From contig PUOZ01000225.1 in assembly GCA_003553165.1 (NCBI GenBank), positions 1 to 8,699 on the forward strand: a DNA stretch of 8,699 bases. The letters are read 5' to 3'. The stretch comes from Thioalkalivibrio sp. (lineage in GTDB: Bacteria > Pseudomonadota > Gammaproteobacteria > Ectothiorhodospirales > Ectothiorhodospiraceae). Both the position numbers and the translations under genes were made by a program. The notes below the pieces were generated by a model, which was not told the DNA's origin, ran no database searches, and was given only the letters and a program-made list of their open reading frames with translations. How positions within the stretch are numbered: the first letter of the stretch is position 1; every line of letters starts with the position of its first letter. This document shows positions 1-5,448 of the stretch, piece after piece.

Positions 1-6
1 CATCAT
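1..6 (-). CDS. Possible start of the next flagellar gene (runs off left edge)
   Basis: Only two codons, ATG ATG, are inside the window, so the product cannot be identified. The start is proposed from context. A near-consensus sigma-54 promoter lies at 42-57 on the same strand, its expected transcription start is near position 31, and a purine-rich GGGGAGGG Shine-Dalgarno sequence follows at 18-25, 11 nt before the first ATG. That spacing is a little long but workable. In many gammaproteobacteria fliK is followed by fliL and the fliMNOPQR genes, so fliL is a natural guess, but it is inference only. Confidence 0.35.
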
Positions 7-17
7 GGCGTTTGCGA

Positions 18-25
18 CCCTCCCC
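18..25 (-). promoter_or_regulatory. Candidate ribosome binding site for the gene starting at 6
   Basis: Read on the minus strand this is GGGGAGGG, complementary to the 16S rRNA tail, with 11 nt to the ATG at 6. It sits just inside the transcript expected from the sigma-54 promoter at 42-57, so promoter, ribosome site and start codon are in the right order and distance for a short leader of about 25 nt. Confidence 0.4.
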
Positions 26-41
26 GTTCTGCAAGGTAGTC

Positions 42-57
42 AGCAATTGCCATGCCA
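42..57 (-). promoter_or_regulatory. Sigma-54 (RpoN) promoter, directed to the left
   Basis: The minus strand reads TGGCATGGCAATTGCT. Against the sigma-54 consensus TGGCACG-N4-TTGCW this differs only by T for C at the sixth base. The invariant GG (-24) and GC (-12) are present with the required 10-nt spacing. Initiation is expected about 12 nt beyond the -12 element, near position 31, giving a short leader with a Shine-Dalgarno sequence at 18-25 and an ATG at 6. Sigma-54 control of flagellar operons by FleQ/FlrA and FleR/FlrC activators is established in Pseudomonas and Vibrio. The off-window gene is therefore probably flagellar. Confidence 0.65.
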
Positions 58-81
58 TGGAAAAAATTTGATTTTTTCCAT
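57..81. promoter_or_regulatory. AT-rich perfect inverted repeat with IHF-like core, just upstream of the sigma-54 promoter
   Basis: ATGGAAAAAAT (57-67), a TTG spacer, then ATTTTTTCCAT (71-81) make a perfect 11-bp inverted repeat. It touches the -24 element of the promoter at 42-57, covering roughly -26 to -50. On the minus strand the centre reads AATCAA-ATTT-TTT (forward 73-61), matching eight of the nine specified positions of the IHF consensus WATCAANNNNTTR. IHF bending between activator site and sigma-54 promoter is a known arrangement. The repeat could instead be an operator or simply A-tract curvature. It stands out as an AT island in GC-rich DNA. Confidence 0.45.
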
Positions 82-232
82 TTATATTCAGATAGATGAA
101 TAAAATTCGGGAAACGACCGGCGGGCGTTTGACGGCCCTGCCGCCCGGCACTGCCGAAAAGCCGGCGCCCGTAAGCTCGATGGCGGACTTGATGAGCAGC
201 AAAGCTCTGCCGATGGTGAGATTGAGCTGTTG

Positions 233-247
233 CAGGGGACGCCCCTG
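233..247. repeat. Small perfect hairpin next to the REP-like pair
   Basis: CAGGGG (233-238), loop ACG, CCCCTG (242-247) form a six-base-pair perfect stem. Its right arm overlaps the left terminus of the REP-like element, so the two may form alternative structures. No T tract follows on either strand, so it does not look like a complete intrinsic terminator. Confidence 0.35.
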
Positions 248-313
248 TGGGAGACCAGGCTCTGAGCGAAGATTTGCCGGCGTTCGGTCGCCGAGAGGGC
301 TCGCCTCCCACAG
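245..313. repeat. REP-like inverted pair (BIME-type element)
   Basis: CTGTGGGAG (245-253) and CTCCCACAG (305-313) are perfect 9-bp terminal inverted repeats enclosing a 69-bp element. From the right end inward on the minus strand, the GTGGGAG head is followed by GCGAG-CCCT-CTCGGC, an imperfect hairpin, which is the head-plus-palindrome layout of REP sequences. The centre carries a second stem, CGGCG (278-282) with CGCCG (289-293). The left half is more degenerate. Such elements are spread by RAYT (TnpA-REP) transposases in Gammaproteobacteria; no such gene is present here. The intergenic position downstream of a gene is typical. Genome copy number was not checked. Confidence 0.55.
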
Positions 314-322
314 TCACAGCCC

Positions 323-353
323 TGTAGGTCGGGTTAGCGCAGCGTCATCCGCC
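323..353. repeat. Degenerate GGGTTAGCGCAGCG-type intergenic repeat
   Basis: The plus strand reads TGTAGGTCGGGTTAGCGCAG followed by CGTCATCCGCC. This resembles, from memory, a short palindromic intergenic repeat seen in gammaproteobacterial genomes, in which GGGTTAGCGC-AGCG is followed by a complementary arm such as TAACCC. Here the right arm is altered (TCATCCG), so the hairpin is imperfect. It lies only 9 bases from the REP-like pair but has a different head (GTAGG instead of GTGGGAG), so it is probably a separate family. The identification rests on pattern recognition, not on a search. Confidence 0.35.
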
Positions 354-426
354 AGGCGGGCCAGGCGGCAGCCCCTGCGCCTAGGAGCCTGCCGGACTTG
401 GGCTGCTCCGGGCCGGCGTTGGGGAT

Positions 427-1596
427 TCAGGCGTAGTAGTCGACCAGGCCCTGACCGGCCCGCATGCCATCCGGGCGGAGGAGGTCCGCCTGGGCATCGT
501 CGGGCTTCCCGTCCGTAGCACCCGCACCATCCTCGCCGGGCGTCCCCTGCCCGCCGCGGCCGTCGCCGCCGTCCCGATGACCCACGGTCACATCACCCAG
601 GGACACGCCGCCCTCCGCGAACATCTCTCGTAGCCGGGGCAACGCCGCATCGACGGCGTCGCGCACGTTCGCCTGCGAGGCCAGGAAACTGATGTGGGTG
701 CGGTCGCCGTCGACCCGAACCCTCACCTCCAGGGGGCCCAGGCCGGGCGGATTGAGCTTCAACTCCGCCAACTGGACGTTCTGGTTGACCATCCACTGGA
801 CCCGATCACCCAGGGAACGGTCCCAACCCGGTTGCTGCAGGGGAACGTCCAAACTGAGCAGCCGCGGCAGCACCAGACCGCCCGTCGTCTGCAGCTGCGG
901 CAATGCCGCCTCCGCCGTTCCGGACGTCACCACGGGGGTTTGTCCCAGCTGCAGCCCCTTGGCGTTGCGCGCCTGCAGCGCCGCCAGCTCCAGAAGCCCG
1001 CGCTCGGTTCCTTCGGTCAACCCGGGCGACACACCGCCCGGCACCCTTCCCGAGCCATCCATGACCGCATGCACTGCCATCGCGAGCAGCTGCTCGCGCA
1101 GCGGCACCCCGCCTGGGCCGCCCAAACCCGGGAGACCCGCGAGGGAAGCCAGCGGGGAACCCTCCCCCGAACCCGGCAGTGCTGGCAGGGGATTGCCGGC
1201 CGCCAGCCAGGCCGTCAGATCCTCGACAGTGATGTCCGGGGGCAGATGCTCTCGGAGCAGCTCCGGCAGCGCACCCGGCGGCGGTCCACCCGGACCACCC
1301 TCGCCGGTCAGGGCGGCGAGGGAAGCCAACGGGGAACCCTCCCCCGGACCTGGCAGTAGATTGCCGCCCTCCGGCAAGACATGCCCACCCGGACCGGCCG
1401 CCAGCCAGGCCGCCAGATCCTCGACGGCGACACCCGGGGGCAGTTCCGGCGCCAGCTCCTCCAGCCGTTCCAGCTGTTCGGCCAGACGCTGCCAGAACCC
1501 GTCGGCATCGGGTACGCCTTCGGACAGAACGTCCAGCTCCTTCAACGCACTCAGCAACTGGGGCGGGAGGTTCAGGGCAGATGCAGCGGCTTGCAT
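427..1596 (-). CDS. fliK: Flagellar hook-length control protein FliK
   Basis: FliK is secreted through the flagellar export apparatus, measures the growing hook and switches FlhB from exporting rod/hook substrates to filament substrates. This 389-residue protein has the expected layout: a low-complexity, Gly/Pro/Leu-rich N-terminal ruler part (1 to about 240) and a folded C-terminal Flg_hook domain (about 255-340). The key motif LKLNPPGLGPLEVRVRVDG (279-297) is the classic FliK signature of the switch domain. After residue 340 there is a disordered Gly/Asp-rich tail. Residues 52-171 contain an imperfect tandem duplication. The ATG at 1596 follows AAGGGA by 7 nt, supporting this start. It is separated from fliJ by 145 nt holding a sigma-54 type promoter, so it is probably transcribed on its own or in addition to read-through. 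The length is ordinary for the family. Confidence 0.93.
   Translation of the reverse strand: MQAAASALNLPPQLLSALKELDVLSEGVPDADGFWQRLAEQLERLEELAPELPPGVAVEDLAAWLAAGPGGHVLPEGGNLLPGPGEGSPLASLAALTGEGGPGGPPPGALPELLREHLPPDITVEDLTAWLAAGNPLPALPGSGEGSPLASLAGLPGLGGPGGVPLREQLLAMAVHAVMDGSGRVPGGVSPGLTEGTERGLLELAALQARNAKGLQLGQTPVVTSGTAEAALPQLQTTGGLVLPRLLSLDVPLQQPGWDRSLGDRVQWMVNQNVQLAELKLNPPGLGPLEVRVRVDGDRTHISFLASQANVRDAVDAALPRLREMFAEGGVSLGDVTVGHRDGGDGRGGQGTPGEDGAGATDGKPDDAQADLLRPDGMRAGQGLVDYYA
1084..1443 (-). repeat. Tandem duplication inside the FliK ruler region
   Basis: Two copies of a roughly 55-65 residue unit lie side by side. Copy 1 starts LPPGVAVEDLAAWLAAG (residues 52-68) and contains PGEGSPLASLAAL (84-96). 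Copy 2 starts LPPDITVEDLTAWLAAG (118-134) and contains SGEGSPLASLAGL (143-155). The offset is 66 residues for the first block and 59 for the second, so copy 1 has 7 extra residues between them. At DNA level 1141-1180 and 1318-1357 agree at 37 of 40 positions, and the block starting at 1196 repeats at 1394. The near identity at nucleotide level suggests a fairly recent event. Confidence 0.85.
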
Positions 1597-1603
1597 GGCG
1601 ATA

Positions 1604-1609
1604 TCCCTT
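1604..1609 (-). promoter_or_regulatory. fliK ribosome binding site
   Basis: AAGGGA on the minus strand with 7 nt to the ATG at 1596. It fixes the fliK start. It lies 4 nt downstream of a leader hairpin (1614-1634), so folding could influence access to it. Confidence 0.6.
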
Positions 1610-1613
1610 GACT

Positions 1614-1634
1614 GGGAGAAGCAGCGGCTCTCCC
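1614..1634 (-). promoter_or_regulatory. Leader hairpin just upstream of the fliK ribosome site
   Basis: GGGAGA and TCTCCC form a 6-bp stem, extended by GC/GC across a one-base bulge around an AGCG loop (plus-strand reading). It lies in the fliK leader, ending 4 nt before the AAGGGA ribosome site. No T tract follows, so it is not an intrinsic terminator. A role in translation or mRNA stability is inference. Confidence 0.4.
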
Positions 1635-1687
1635 TTGATAACCCACCACGACCTCGGGTGGACCACGATCCGGCTTTCCGGACCCTC

Positions 1688-1700
1688 GGGCCTGTGGCCC
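1688..1700 (-). promoter_or_regulatory. Hairpin at the predicted 5' end of the fliK transcript
   Basis: GGGCC-ACA-GGCCC on the minus strand is a perfect 5-bp GC stem with a 3-nt loop. The promoter at 1711-1726 predicts initiation near 1700, so the stem would form the very 5' end of the transcript. 5'-terminal stems are known to protect mRNAs from RNase E entry. A second short stem, TCCGG/CCGGA, follows at 1669-1682. Confidence 0.4.
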
Positions 1701-1710
1701 ATGAAGATCA

Positions 1711-1726
1711 AACAAGATTCATGCCA
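1711..1726 (-). promoter_or_regulatory. Candidate sigma-54 promoter for fliK
   Basis: The minus strand reads TGGCATGAATCTTGTT. The -24 part matches TGGCACG except for T at the sixth base, exactly as in the promoter at 42-57. The -12 part is TTGT instead of TTGC, with correct spacing. It begins 15 nt after the fliJ stop codon, exactly in the gap before fliK. In Pseudomonas aeruginosa fliK belongs to a FleR-dependent sigma-54 class, which agrees with this placing. The substituted -12 base may mean a weaker promoter. Confidence 0.55.
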
Positions 1727-1741
1727 TATTCCCGGCCTGCG

Positions 1742-2179
1742 TCAGGAGTCCCGGCGCCGGGGCCGCTGGCCGAATTCGTCATTGTCGGACTGTTCCCTGC
1801 GGACGTCCTCGTCGCGCTCCTCGACCTGCAGTCGGTCGATGACCTTGTTCACCGCGTCGCTGTGAATGCGACAGCGGGTCCAGTCGCCCTGGCTGCGCTC
1901 CAGCGCCTGCCGGGCGCGTTCGACGTTGCGCGCCTGTTCCTCCGCCGCCTGGTTGAGGCGGGCCAGGAACAGGCGGTACTCACGGACATGGAGACCCATC
2001 ATGCCGTCGGCGCCGTCCTCGAAACGGCGGGCATATTCGTCGCGATAGGCATCCAGTTCCTGCAATCGGCGGATCTGCTCATCGAGCATCCGCTGCCGCT
2101 CCCCCATCTGACGCGCGGCATCCTTCTGCCGGGAGTCGGCCACCTGGGCCACGGGCTGCATGCGTTTGGAACGTGTCAT
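1742..2179 (-). CDS. fliJ: Flagellar export chaperone/ATPase-complex stalk protein FliJ
   Basis: FliJ is a small antiparallel coiled-coil protein that sits in the centre of the FliI hexamer like the gamma subunit of F-type ATPase, contacts FlhA and helps cycle chaperones. This 145-residue protein has the usual length (about 145-150). It is almost entirely charged helix, rich in Arg, Glu and Gln with heptad-like spacing (about 10-125), and has a disordered C-terminus ending RPRRRDS. The family is poorly conserved in sequence, so the call rests on length, composition and its place right after fliI. The ATG at 2179 lies 3 nt after the fliI stop codon, without a strong Shine-Dalgarno sequence, suggesting translational coupling. 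A second in-frame ATG at codon 7 is possible but is no better supported. Confidence 0.88.
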   Translation of the reverse strand: MTRSKRMQPVAQVADSRQKDAARQMGERQRMLDEQIRRLQELDAYRDEYARRFEDGADGMMGLHVREYRLFLARLNQAAEEQARNVERARQALERSQGDWTRCRIHSDAVNKVIDRLQVEERDEDVRREQSDNDEFGQRPRRRDS

Positions 2180-2182
2180 GGA

Positions 2183-3619
2183 TCAGTTCATCGCCTTGTA
2201 CGCTGGTGTCGTCTTGGTAAGCGGGGTTTCCTTGGGAGAACGGACCGCCGGTTCCTCCTGCTGCCCGGTCAATGCATCCAGTTCCTTCAGGCTGGACCGG
2301 AAGTCCACCGGCTCGCGCATGTCCTGCTGCAGATACCCCTCCAGGCGCGGGAAATACTCGATCGCCGCGTCCACGCGCGGATCGGCGCCGCGCTGGTAGG
2401 CGCCCACGCTGATCAGGTCCCGATTGTGCTGATAGGTGGCGTAGACCTGCTTGAACAACCGCGCGGCCCGGATCTGTCCCGGATCGGCGATTTCGTTCAT
2501 CAGGCGGCTCACCGAGGCCTCGATGTCCACCGCAGGATAACGCCCTCCCTCGGCAATGCGGCGCGACAGCACCACGTGGCCGTCGAGGATGGCGCGTGCC
2601 GCATCGGCGATCGGATCGTTGTGATCGTCGCCCTCGGTCAGCACGGTGTAGAAGGCGGTGATCGAACCCTCACCCCGGTCCCCGTTGCCCGCCCGCTCCA
2701 CGAGTTGCGGCAGGCGCGCGAAAACCGACGGCGTGTACCCCTTGGTCGCGGGGGGCTCACCGATCGCCAGCGAGATCTCGCGCGGGGCCTGGGCGAAGCG
2801 CGTCAGCGAGTCCATCAACAACAGTACGTTCAACCCCTGGTCGCGGAAATACTCGGCGATCGAGGTCGCGAGCATCGCGCCGTGCAGGCGCATCAGCGGC
2901 GGGTGATCGGCGGGCACCGCGACCACCACGGCCCGCGCCATCCCCTCGGGCCCGAGGATGTTCTGGACGAACTCGTTCACCTCCCGCCCCCGCTCGCCGA
3001 TGAGGCCGACCACGGTGATGTCCGCCGCCGTGTACCGGGTCATCATGCCGAGCAGCACGCTCTTGCCCACGCCGCTGCCGGCGAACAGCCCCATCCGCTG
3101 GCCGCGGCCGACGGTCAGCAACCCGTTGATCGCCCGCACCCCCACATCCAGCGGTTCGCGGATGGGGTGGCGGGCAAGCGGGTTGATAGGCCGACCATCC
3201 AGCGAGACGCGGTCCTCGCAGTCCAGCGGGCCCCGCCCGTCCAGCGGTCGCCCGGTACCGTCCAGCACCCGACCGAGGAGTCCTTCGCCGACCAGGGCGT
3301 CACGGCTGTGCTGAATGGGGATCACCCGGGAACTCGGCGTCAGGCCGCGCAGTTCGCCCACCGGCATCAGGTAGACCCGTTCCCCGGAAAACCCGACCAC
3401 CTCGGCGTCGACGTCAGCCCCGCCCGCGCCAACGACCCGGCAGCGGCCGCCCACCGGCACCTGCACTCCCTCCGCCTCCAGCGTCAGTCCGACCATGCGC
3501 ACCAGCCGCCCCTCGGCGATCAGCGTCCGGGCACGCTCGGCCCGGCGGCAATAGCGCGCCAGGGCATTGCACAGGCCTTCCCGGCGCAGGTCGGGATCGA
3601 GGGCTGCAGGCAGGGTCAC
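2183..3619 (-). CDS. fliI: Flagellum-specific export ATPase FliI
   Basis: FliI hydrolyses ATP at the cytoplasmic base of the flagellar type III export gate and, with FliH and FliJ, feeds rod, hook and filament subunits to FlhA/FlhB. The 478-residue product shows an F1-beta-like N-terminal barrel (about 25-100), then the ATPase core: Walker A GSGVGKS (181-187), GERGREV (208-214) with the likely catalytic Glu at 209, Walker B VLLLMD (265-270), and the conserved [20 protein letters not shown] stretch (328-347). The C-terminal domain follows to about 450. A tail of about 28 residues after TGQQ makes it longer than many homologues (roughly 440-460). The start is GTG at 3619, overlapping the fliH stop as GTGA, a 4-nt overlap typical of translational coupling. 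Confidence 0.96.
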   Translation of the reverse strand: MTLPAALDPDLRREGLCNALARYCRRAERARTLIAEGRLVRMVGLTLEAEGVQVPVGGRCRVVGAGGADVDAEVVGFSGERVYLMPVGELRGLTPSSRVIPIQHSRDALVGEGLLGRVLDGTGRPLDGRGPLDCEDRVSLDGRPINPLARHPIREPLDVGVRAINGLLTVGRGQRMGLFAGSGVGKSVLLGMMTRYTAADITVVGLIGERGREVNEFVQNILGPEGMARAVVVAVPADHPPLMRLHGAMLATSIAEYFRDQGLNVLLLMDSLTRFAQAPREISLAIGEPPATKGYTPSVFARLPQLVERAGNGDRGEGSITAFYTVLTEGDDHNDPIADAARAILDGHVVLSRRIAEGGRYPAVDIEASVSRLMNEIADPGQIRAARLFKQVYATYQHNRDLISVGAYQRGADPRVDAAIEYFPRLEGYLQQDMREPVDFRSSLKELDALTGQQEEPAVRSPKETPLTKTTPAYKAMN

Positions 3620-4326
3620 CGCCGCGCCTCCTCCGGCATTCCGGTTCCGGAGCCATCTTCACGCCGCTCGTCGCCCCACATCGCGGCAATCACGGCGTTG
3701 AGGCGGCTCTCGACCGTCGCGTCCACCCGGGAGGTATCGGTTTCCAGGCGGGTGCCCCCGCGCGACAACGACGGATCCTCGATCACCTTCCAGGGCTGCT
3801 CCAGCTCGGAGAGGTGGAGCGCCTCGCGCACGATACGGGCATCCTCCGGATGCAGGTACAGCCGCACCCGGCGATCCCCGCTGGGCAGCACCGCGAGCGC
3901 CTCGCGGACCGCGGCAACGATCTGGCCGGGGTCGGTGCGCAGTTCCCGGCGCACCAGCTGGCGTGCCACCACCGTCGCCAGCGTCACCAGCTCCTGCTCC
4001 AGCTGCTGGTCCAGCGCCGCGGCAAACGGCGTCAGCGATTCCAGCACGCGACGCAGATTCCCCGCCTCGGCTTTCACGGCCGCCGCACCCAGGCGCCGGC
4101 CCTCCGCCTCTCCCTGCCGCAGGCCCTCTTCGCGTGCCTCCCGCTGGATCTCCTCGATCTGTTCGAGGGTGAGCGGCGGCGGCGCCTGCTCGACCGCCTC
4201 CGTCGGACGGGCGGACTGTGCCGCCGGTGCCGCCGGTGGCCGGGGACGGGCCGGCGCGCCCACATCGGGTGCATGCCAGCGCTGCACCAGCTCGCCGGAA
4301 TCCTCTGGGATCACCCGCTGCGTCAT
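3616..4326 (-). CDS. fliH: Flagellar export ATPase regulator FliH
   Basis: FliH binds FliI as a dimer, holds it inactive in the cytoplasm and anchors it to FliN/FlhA at the export gate. With the ATG at 4326 the protein has 236 residues. Near the N-terminus VQRWHAPDV (14-22) carries the Trp typical of the segment that contacts the gate. A Pro/Ala-rich linker follows, then a helix with the GxxxG repeats of the family (Gly 68, 72, 76, 80). The C-terminal domain (about 110-220) includes [20 protein letters not shown] (184-203), the conserved FliI-binding region. An upstream GTG at 4407 in the same frame would add 27 Ala/Val-rich residues. I prefer 4326 because [10 protein letters not shown] resembles FliH N-termini. 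The last 4 nt overlap fliI. Confidence 0.9.
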   Translation of the reverse strand: MTQRVIPEDSGELVQRWHAPDVGAPARPRPPAAPAAQSARPTEAVEQAPPPLTLEQIEEIQREAREEGLRQGEAEGRRLGAAAVKAEAGNLRRVLESLTPFAAALDQQLEQELVTLATVVARQLVRRELRTDPGQIVAAVREALAVLPSGDRRVRLYLHPEDARIVREALHLSELEQPWKVIEDPSLSRGGTRLETDTSRVDATVESRLNAVIAAMWGDERREDGSGTGMPEEARR

Positions 4327-4431
4327 GACGGCGCCCCATGCCCGCGGCACGACGCGAGCCGCGCTGCCAGCGAAGGCAACGGCGGCAACGACGCCGCATT
4401 CCCGCACCGTCCCGGACCCTGCCCGTCACCG
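4327..4431 (-). other. 105-nt spacer between fliG and fliH
   Basis: All other joints from fliE to fliJ are 19 nt or shorter, or overlap. This spacer has no sigma-54 core and no T tract. It contains one short stem, GCGGC (4382-4386) with GCCGC (4393-4397). It is largely covered by an in-frame GTG extension of fliH from 4407, whose Ala/Val-rich sequence does not look like FliH. It is either a true untranslated spacer or the N-terminus of a longer FliH. Confidence 0.5.
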
Positions 4432-5448
4432 TCAGACATACTCCTCGCCTCCCTTGCCGCCCAATGCGAGCTCCCCGTTCTCCGCCATGCGCCGCGCGAT
4501 GGTGAGGATCTCCTTCTGCGCGGCCTCGACCTCGCTGAGACGCACCGGACCCTTGGCCTCCAGGTCCTCGCGCAGCATTTCCGCCGCGCGCTTGGACATG
4601 TTCTTGAAGATCTTCTCCTTGAGCGCGTCCTCCGCCCCCTTCAGCGCCAGCACCAGCGATTCGGTGGAGATCTCCCGCAACAGTGCCTGGATGCCGCGAT
4701 CGTCCACCTCCTGCAGGTTGTCGAAGACGAACATCAGGTCCTCGATCTTCTGCGAGAGATCCTCGTCGGCGTCGCGGATGAGGTCGATGATCGCGGTCTC
4801 CTTCGATGGCTCCATGAAATTCAGGATGTTCGCCGCGTTCTTGATGCCGCCGACGGCCGAGGCCTGCATGCTGTTGTTGCCGGCGAACTGCTGCTCCAGG
4901 ATGTCGTCCAGCTCCTGCAGCGCGGAAGGCTGTATGCCGTCAAGACTCGCCACCCGCATCAGGATGTCCGGCTGGCTGCGTTCCGGCAGGAAGCCCAGCA
5001 CCTCGGCGGCGTGATCGGGATCCAGGTAGGAAAGCACGATGGCGATGATCTGGGGATGCTCCAGGCGGATCACCTCGGCGACGGCCCGCGGCTCCATCCA
5101 CTTCAGCGCCTCGAGGCCCTTCGAGTTCCTGCCGAGCAGAATGCGGTTGATCAGCCCGCCCGCCTTCTCCTCGCCGAGCGCCGACGTCAGCACATTGCGG
5201 ATGTAGTCGTCCGAGCCCACGCCGAGTGCGGTCTGCTCCTCCACGGCCTGGGTGAACTCCTCCAGCACCTCGCTGACCTCGGTCTTGGAGATGTTGCTCA
5301 GGTTCGCCATCGCGGTACCCAGGCGCTGCACCTCCTTCGGCCCCATGTGCCTCAGGACCTCGGCGGCACTCTCCTCGCCGAGGCTCATGAGGAAGACGGC
5401 GGCGCGCTCCGCGCCGCTGCGACCACCCTTGTCAGCCTGTTGCGCCAT
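4432..5448 (-). CDS. fliG: Flagellar motor switch protein FliG
   Basis: FliG forms the rotor ring between the MS ring and FliM and meets the stator to generate torque. The 338-residue length is standard. Domains: N-terminal FliF-binding (1 to about 100), middle domain with the EHPQ motif (130-133) that binds FliM, hinge with MFVF (239-242), and C-terminal torque domain. The charged torque-helix residues known from E. coli (K264, R281, D288, D289, R297) appear as K270, R287, E294, D295 and R303, so all charges are kept with one Asp-to-Glu change. The ATG at 5448 lies inside the fliF end, a 17-nt overlap. After the stop there is an unusually long 105-nt gap before fliH. Confidence 0.97.
   Translation of the reverse strand: MAQQADKGGRSGAERAAVFLMSLGEESAAEVLRHMGPKEVQRLGTAMANLSNISKTEVSEVLEEFTQAVEEQTALGVGSDDYIRNVLTSALGEEKAGGLINRILLGRNSKGLEALKWMEPRAVAEVIRLEHPQIIAIVLSYLDPDHAAEVLGFLPERSQPDILMRVASLDGIQPSALQELDDILEQQFAGNNSMQASAVGGIKNAANILNFMEPSKETAIIDLIRDADEDLSQKIEDLMFVFDNLQEVDDRGIQALLREISTESLVLALKGAEDALKEKIFKNMSKRAAEMLREDLEAKGPVRLSEVEAAQKEILTIARRMAENGELALGGKGGEEYV

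Larger units (their letters stand above)
7..426. other. Gene-free region downstream of fliK
   Basis: About 420 bases between the fliK stop codon and the proposed start at position 6. I see no convincing protein here. The open frames on both strands lack ribosome binding sites and run through repeat elements. The region holds, from the fliK side leftwards, a GC-rich stretch with the small palindrome CCGCCAGGCGG (349-359), a degenerate GGGTTAGCGCAGCG-type repeat (323-353), a REP-like inverted pair (245-313), a small perfect hairpin (233-247), an AT-rich inverted repeat (57-81) and a sigma-54 promoter (42-57). No hairpin followed by a T tract was found after fliK on the minus strand, so transcription may end by another route, perhaps at the REP hairpins. 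Confidence 0.6.

Noticed and set aside
1..40. Possible tRNA 3' end or attachment site at the left edge, because the peptide IADYLAERGG resembles spurious frames near tRNA genes
   Set aside because: No proper T-arm (GGTTCGA-type loop with a five-base stem) or CCA end can be built from these bases, and the stretch is better explained as a leader with a ribosome site.
68..96. Possible sigma-70 promoter on the plus strand (TTGATT, 17 nt, GATAGA)
   Set aside because: The -10 hexamer matches only three of six bases, and no credible gene follows on the plus strand.
233..247. Intrinsic terminator after fliK at the CAGGGG/CCCCTG hairpin
   Set aside because: No T tract follows the stem on the minus strand and it lies about 180 bases beyond the stop codon.
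2..313. Minus-strand frame open from the stop at 314-316 to the left edge, including a helix-like stretch LQQLNLTIGRALLLIKSAIE
   Set aside because: It has no ATG or GTG start with a ribosome site in its first part, begins inside the REP-like pair, and runs through the AT-rich repeat and the sigma-54 promoter. A decayed gene piece cannot be excluded.
3..518. Small frames of 104 codons (minus, 3-317) and 140 codons (plus, 96-518)
   Set aside because: They have no ribosome site and no domain, cross the repeats, and in one case run into the end of fliK on the other strand.
692..5014. A 1440-codon open frame on the plus strand, antisense to fliK, fliJ, fliI, fliH and fliG
   Set aside because: Its translation is low-complexity, Ser/Arg/Pro-rich and has no recognisable domain. 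In GC-rich genes the codons TTA, CTA and TCA are rare, so antisense frames stay open by chance; the sense genes are all well-recognised proteins.
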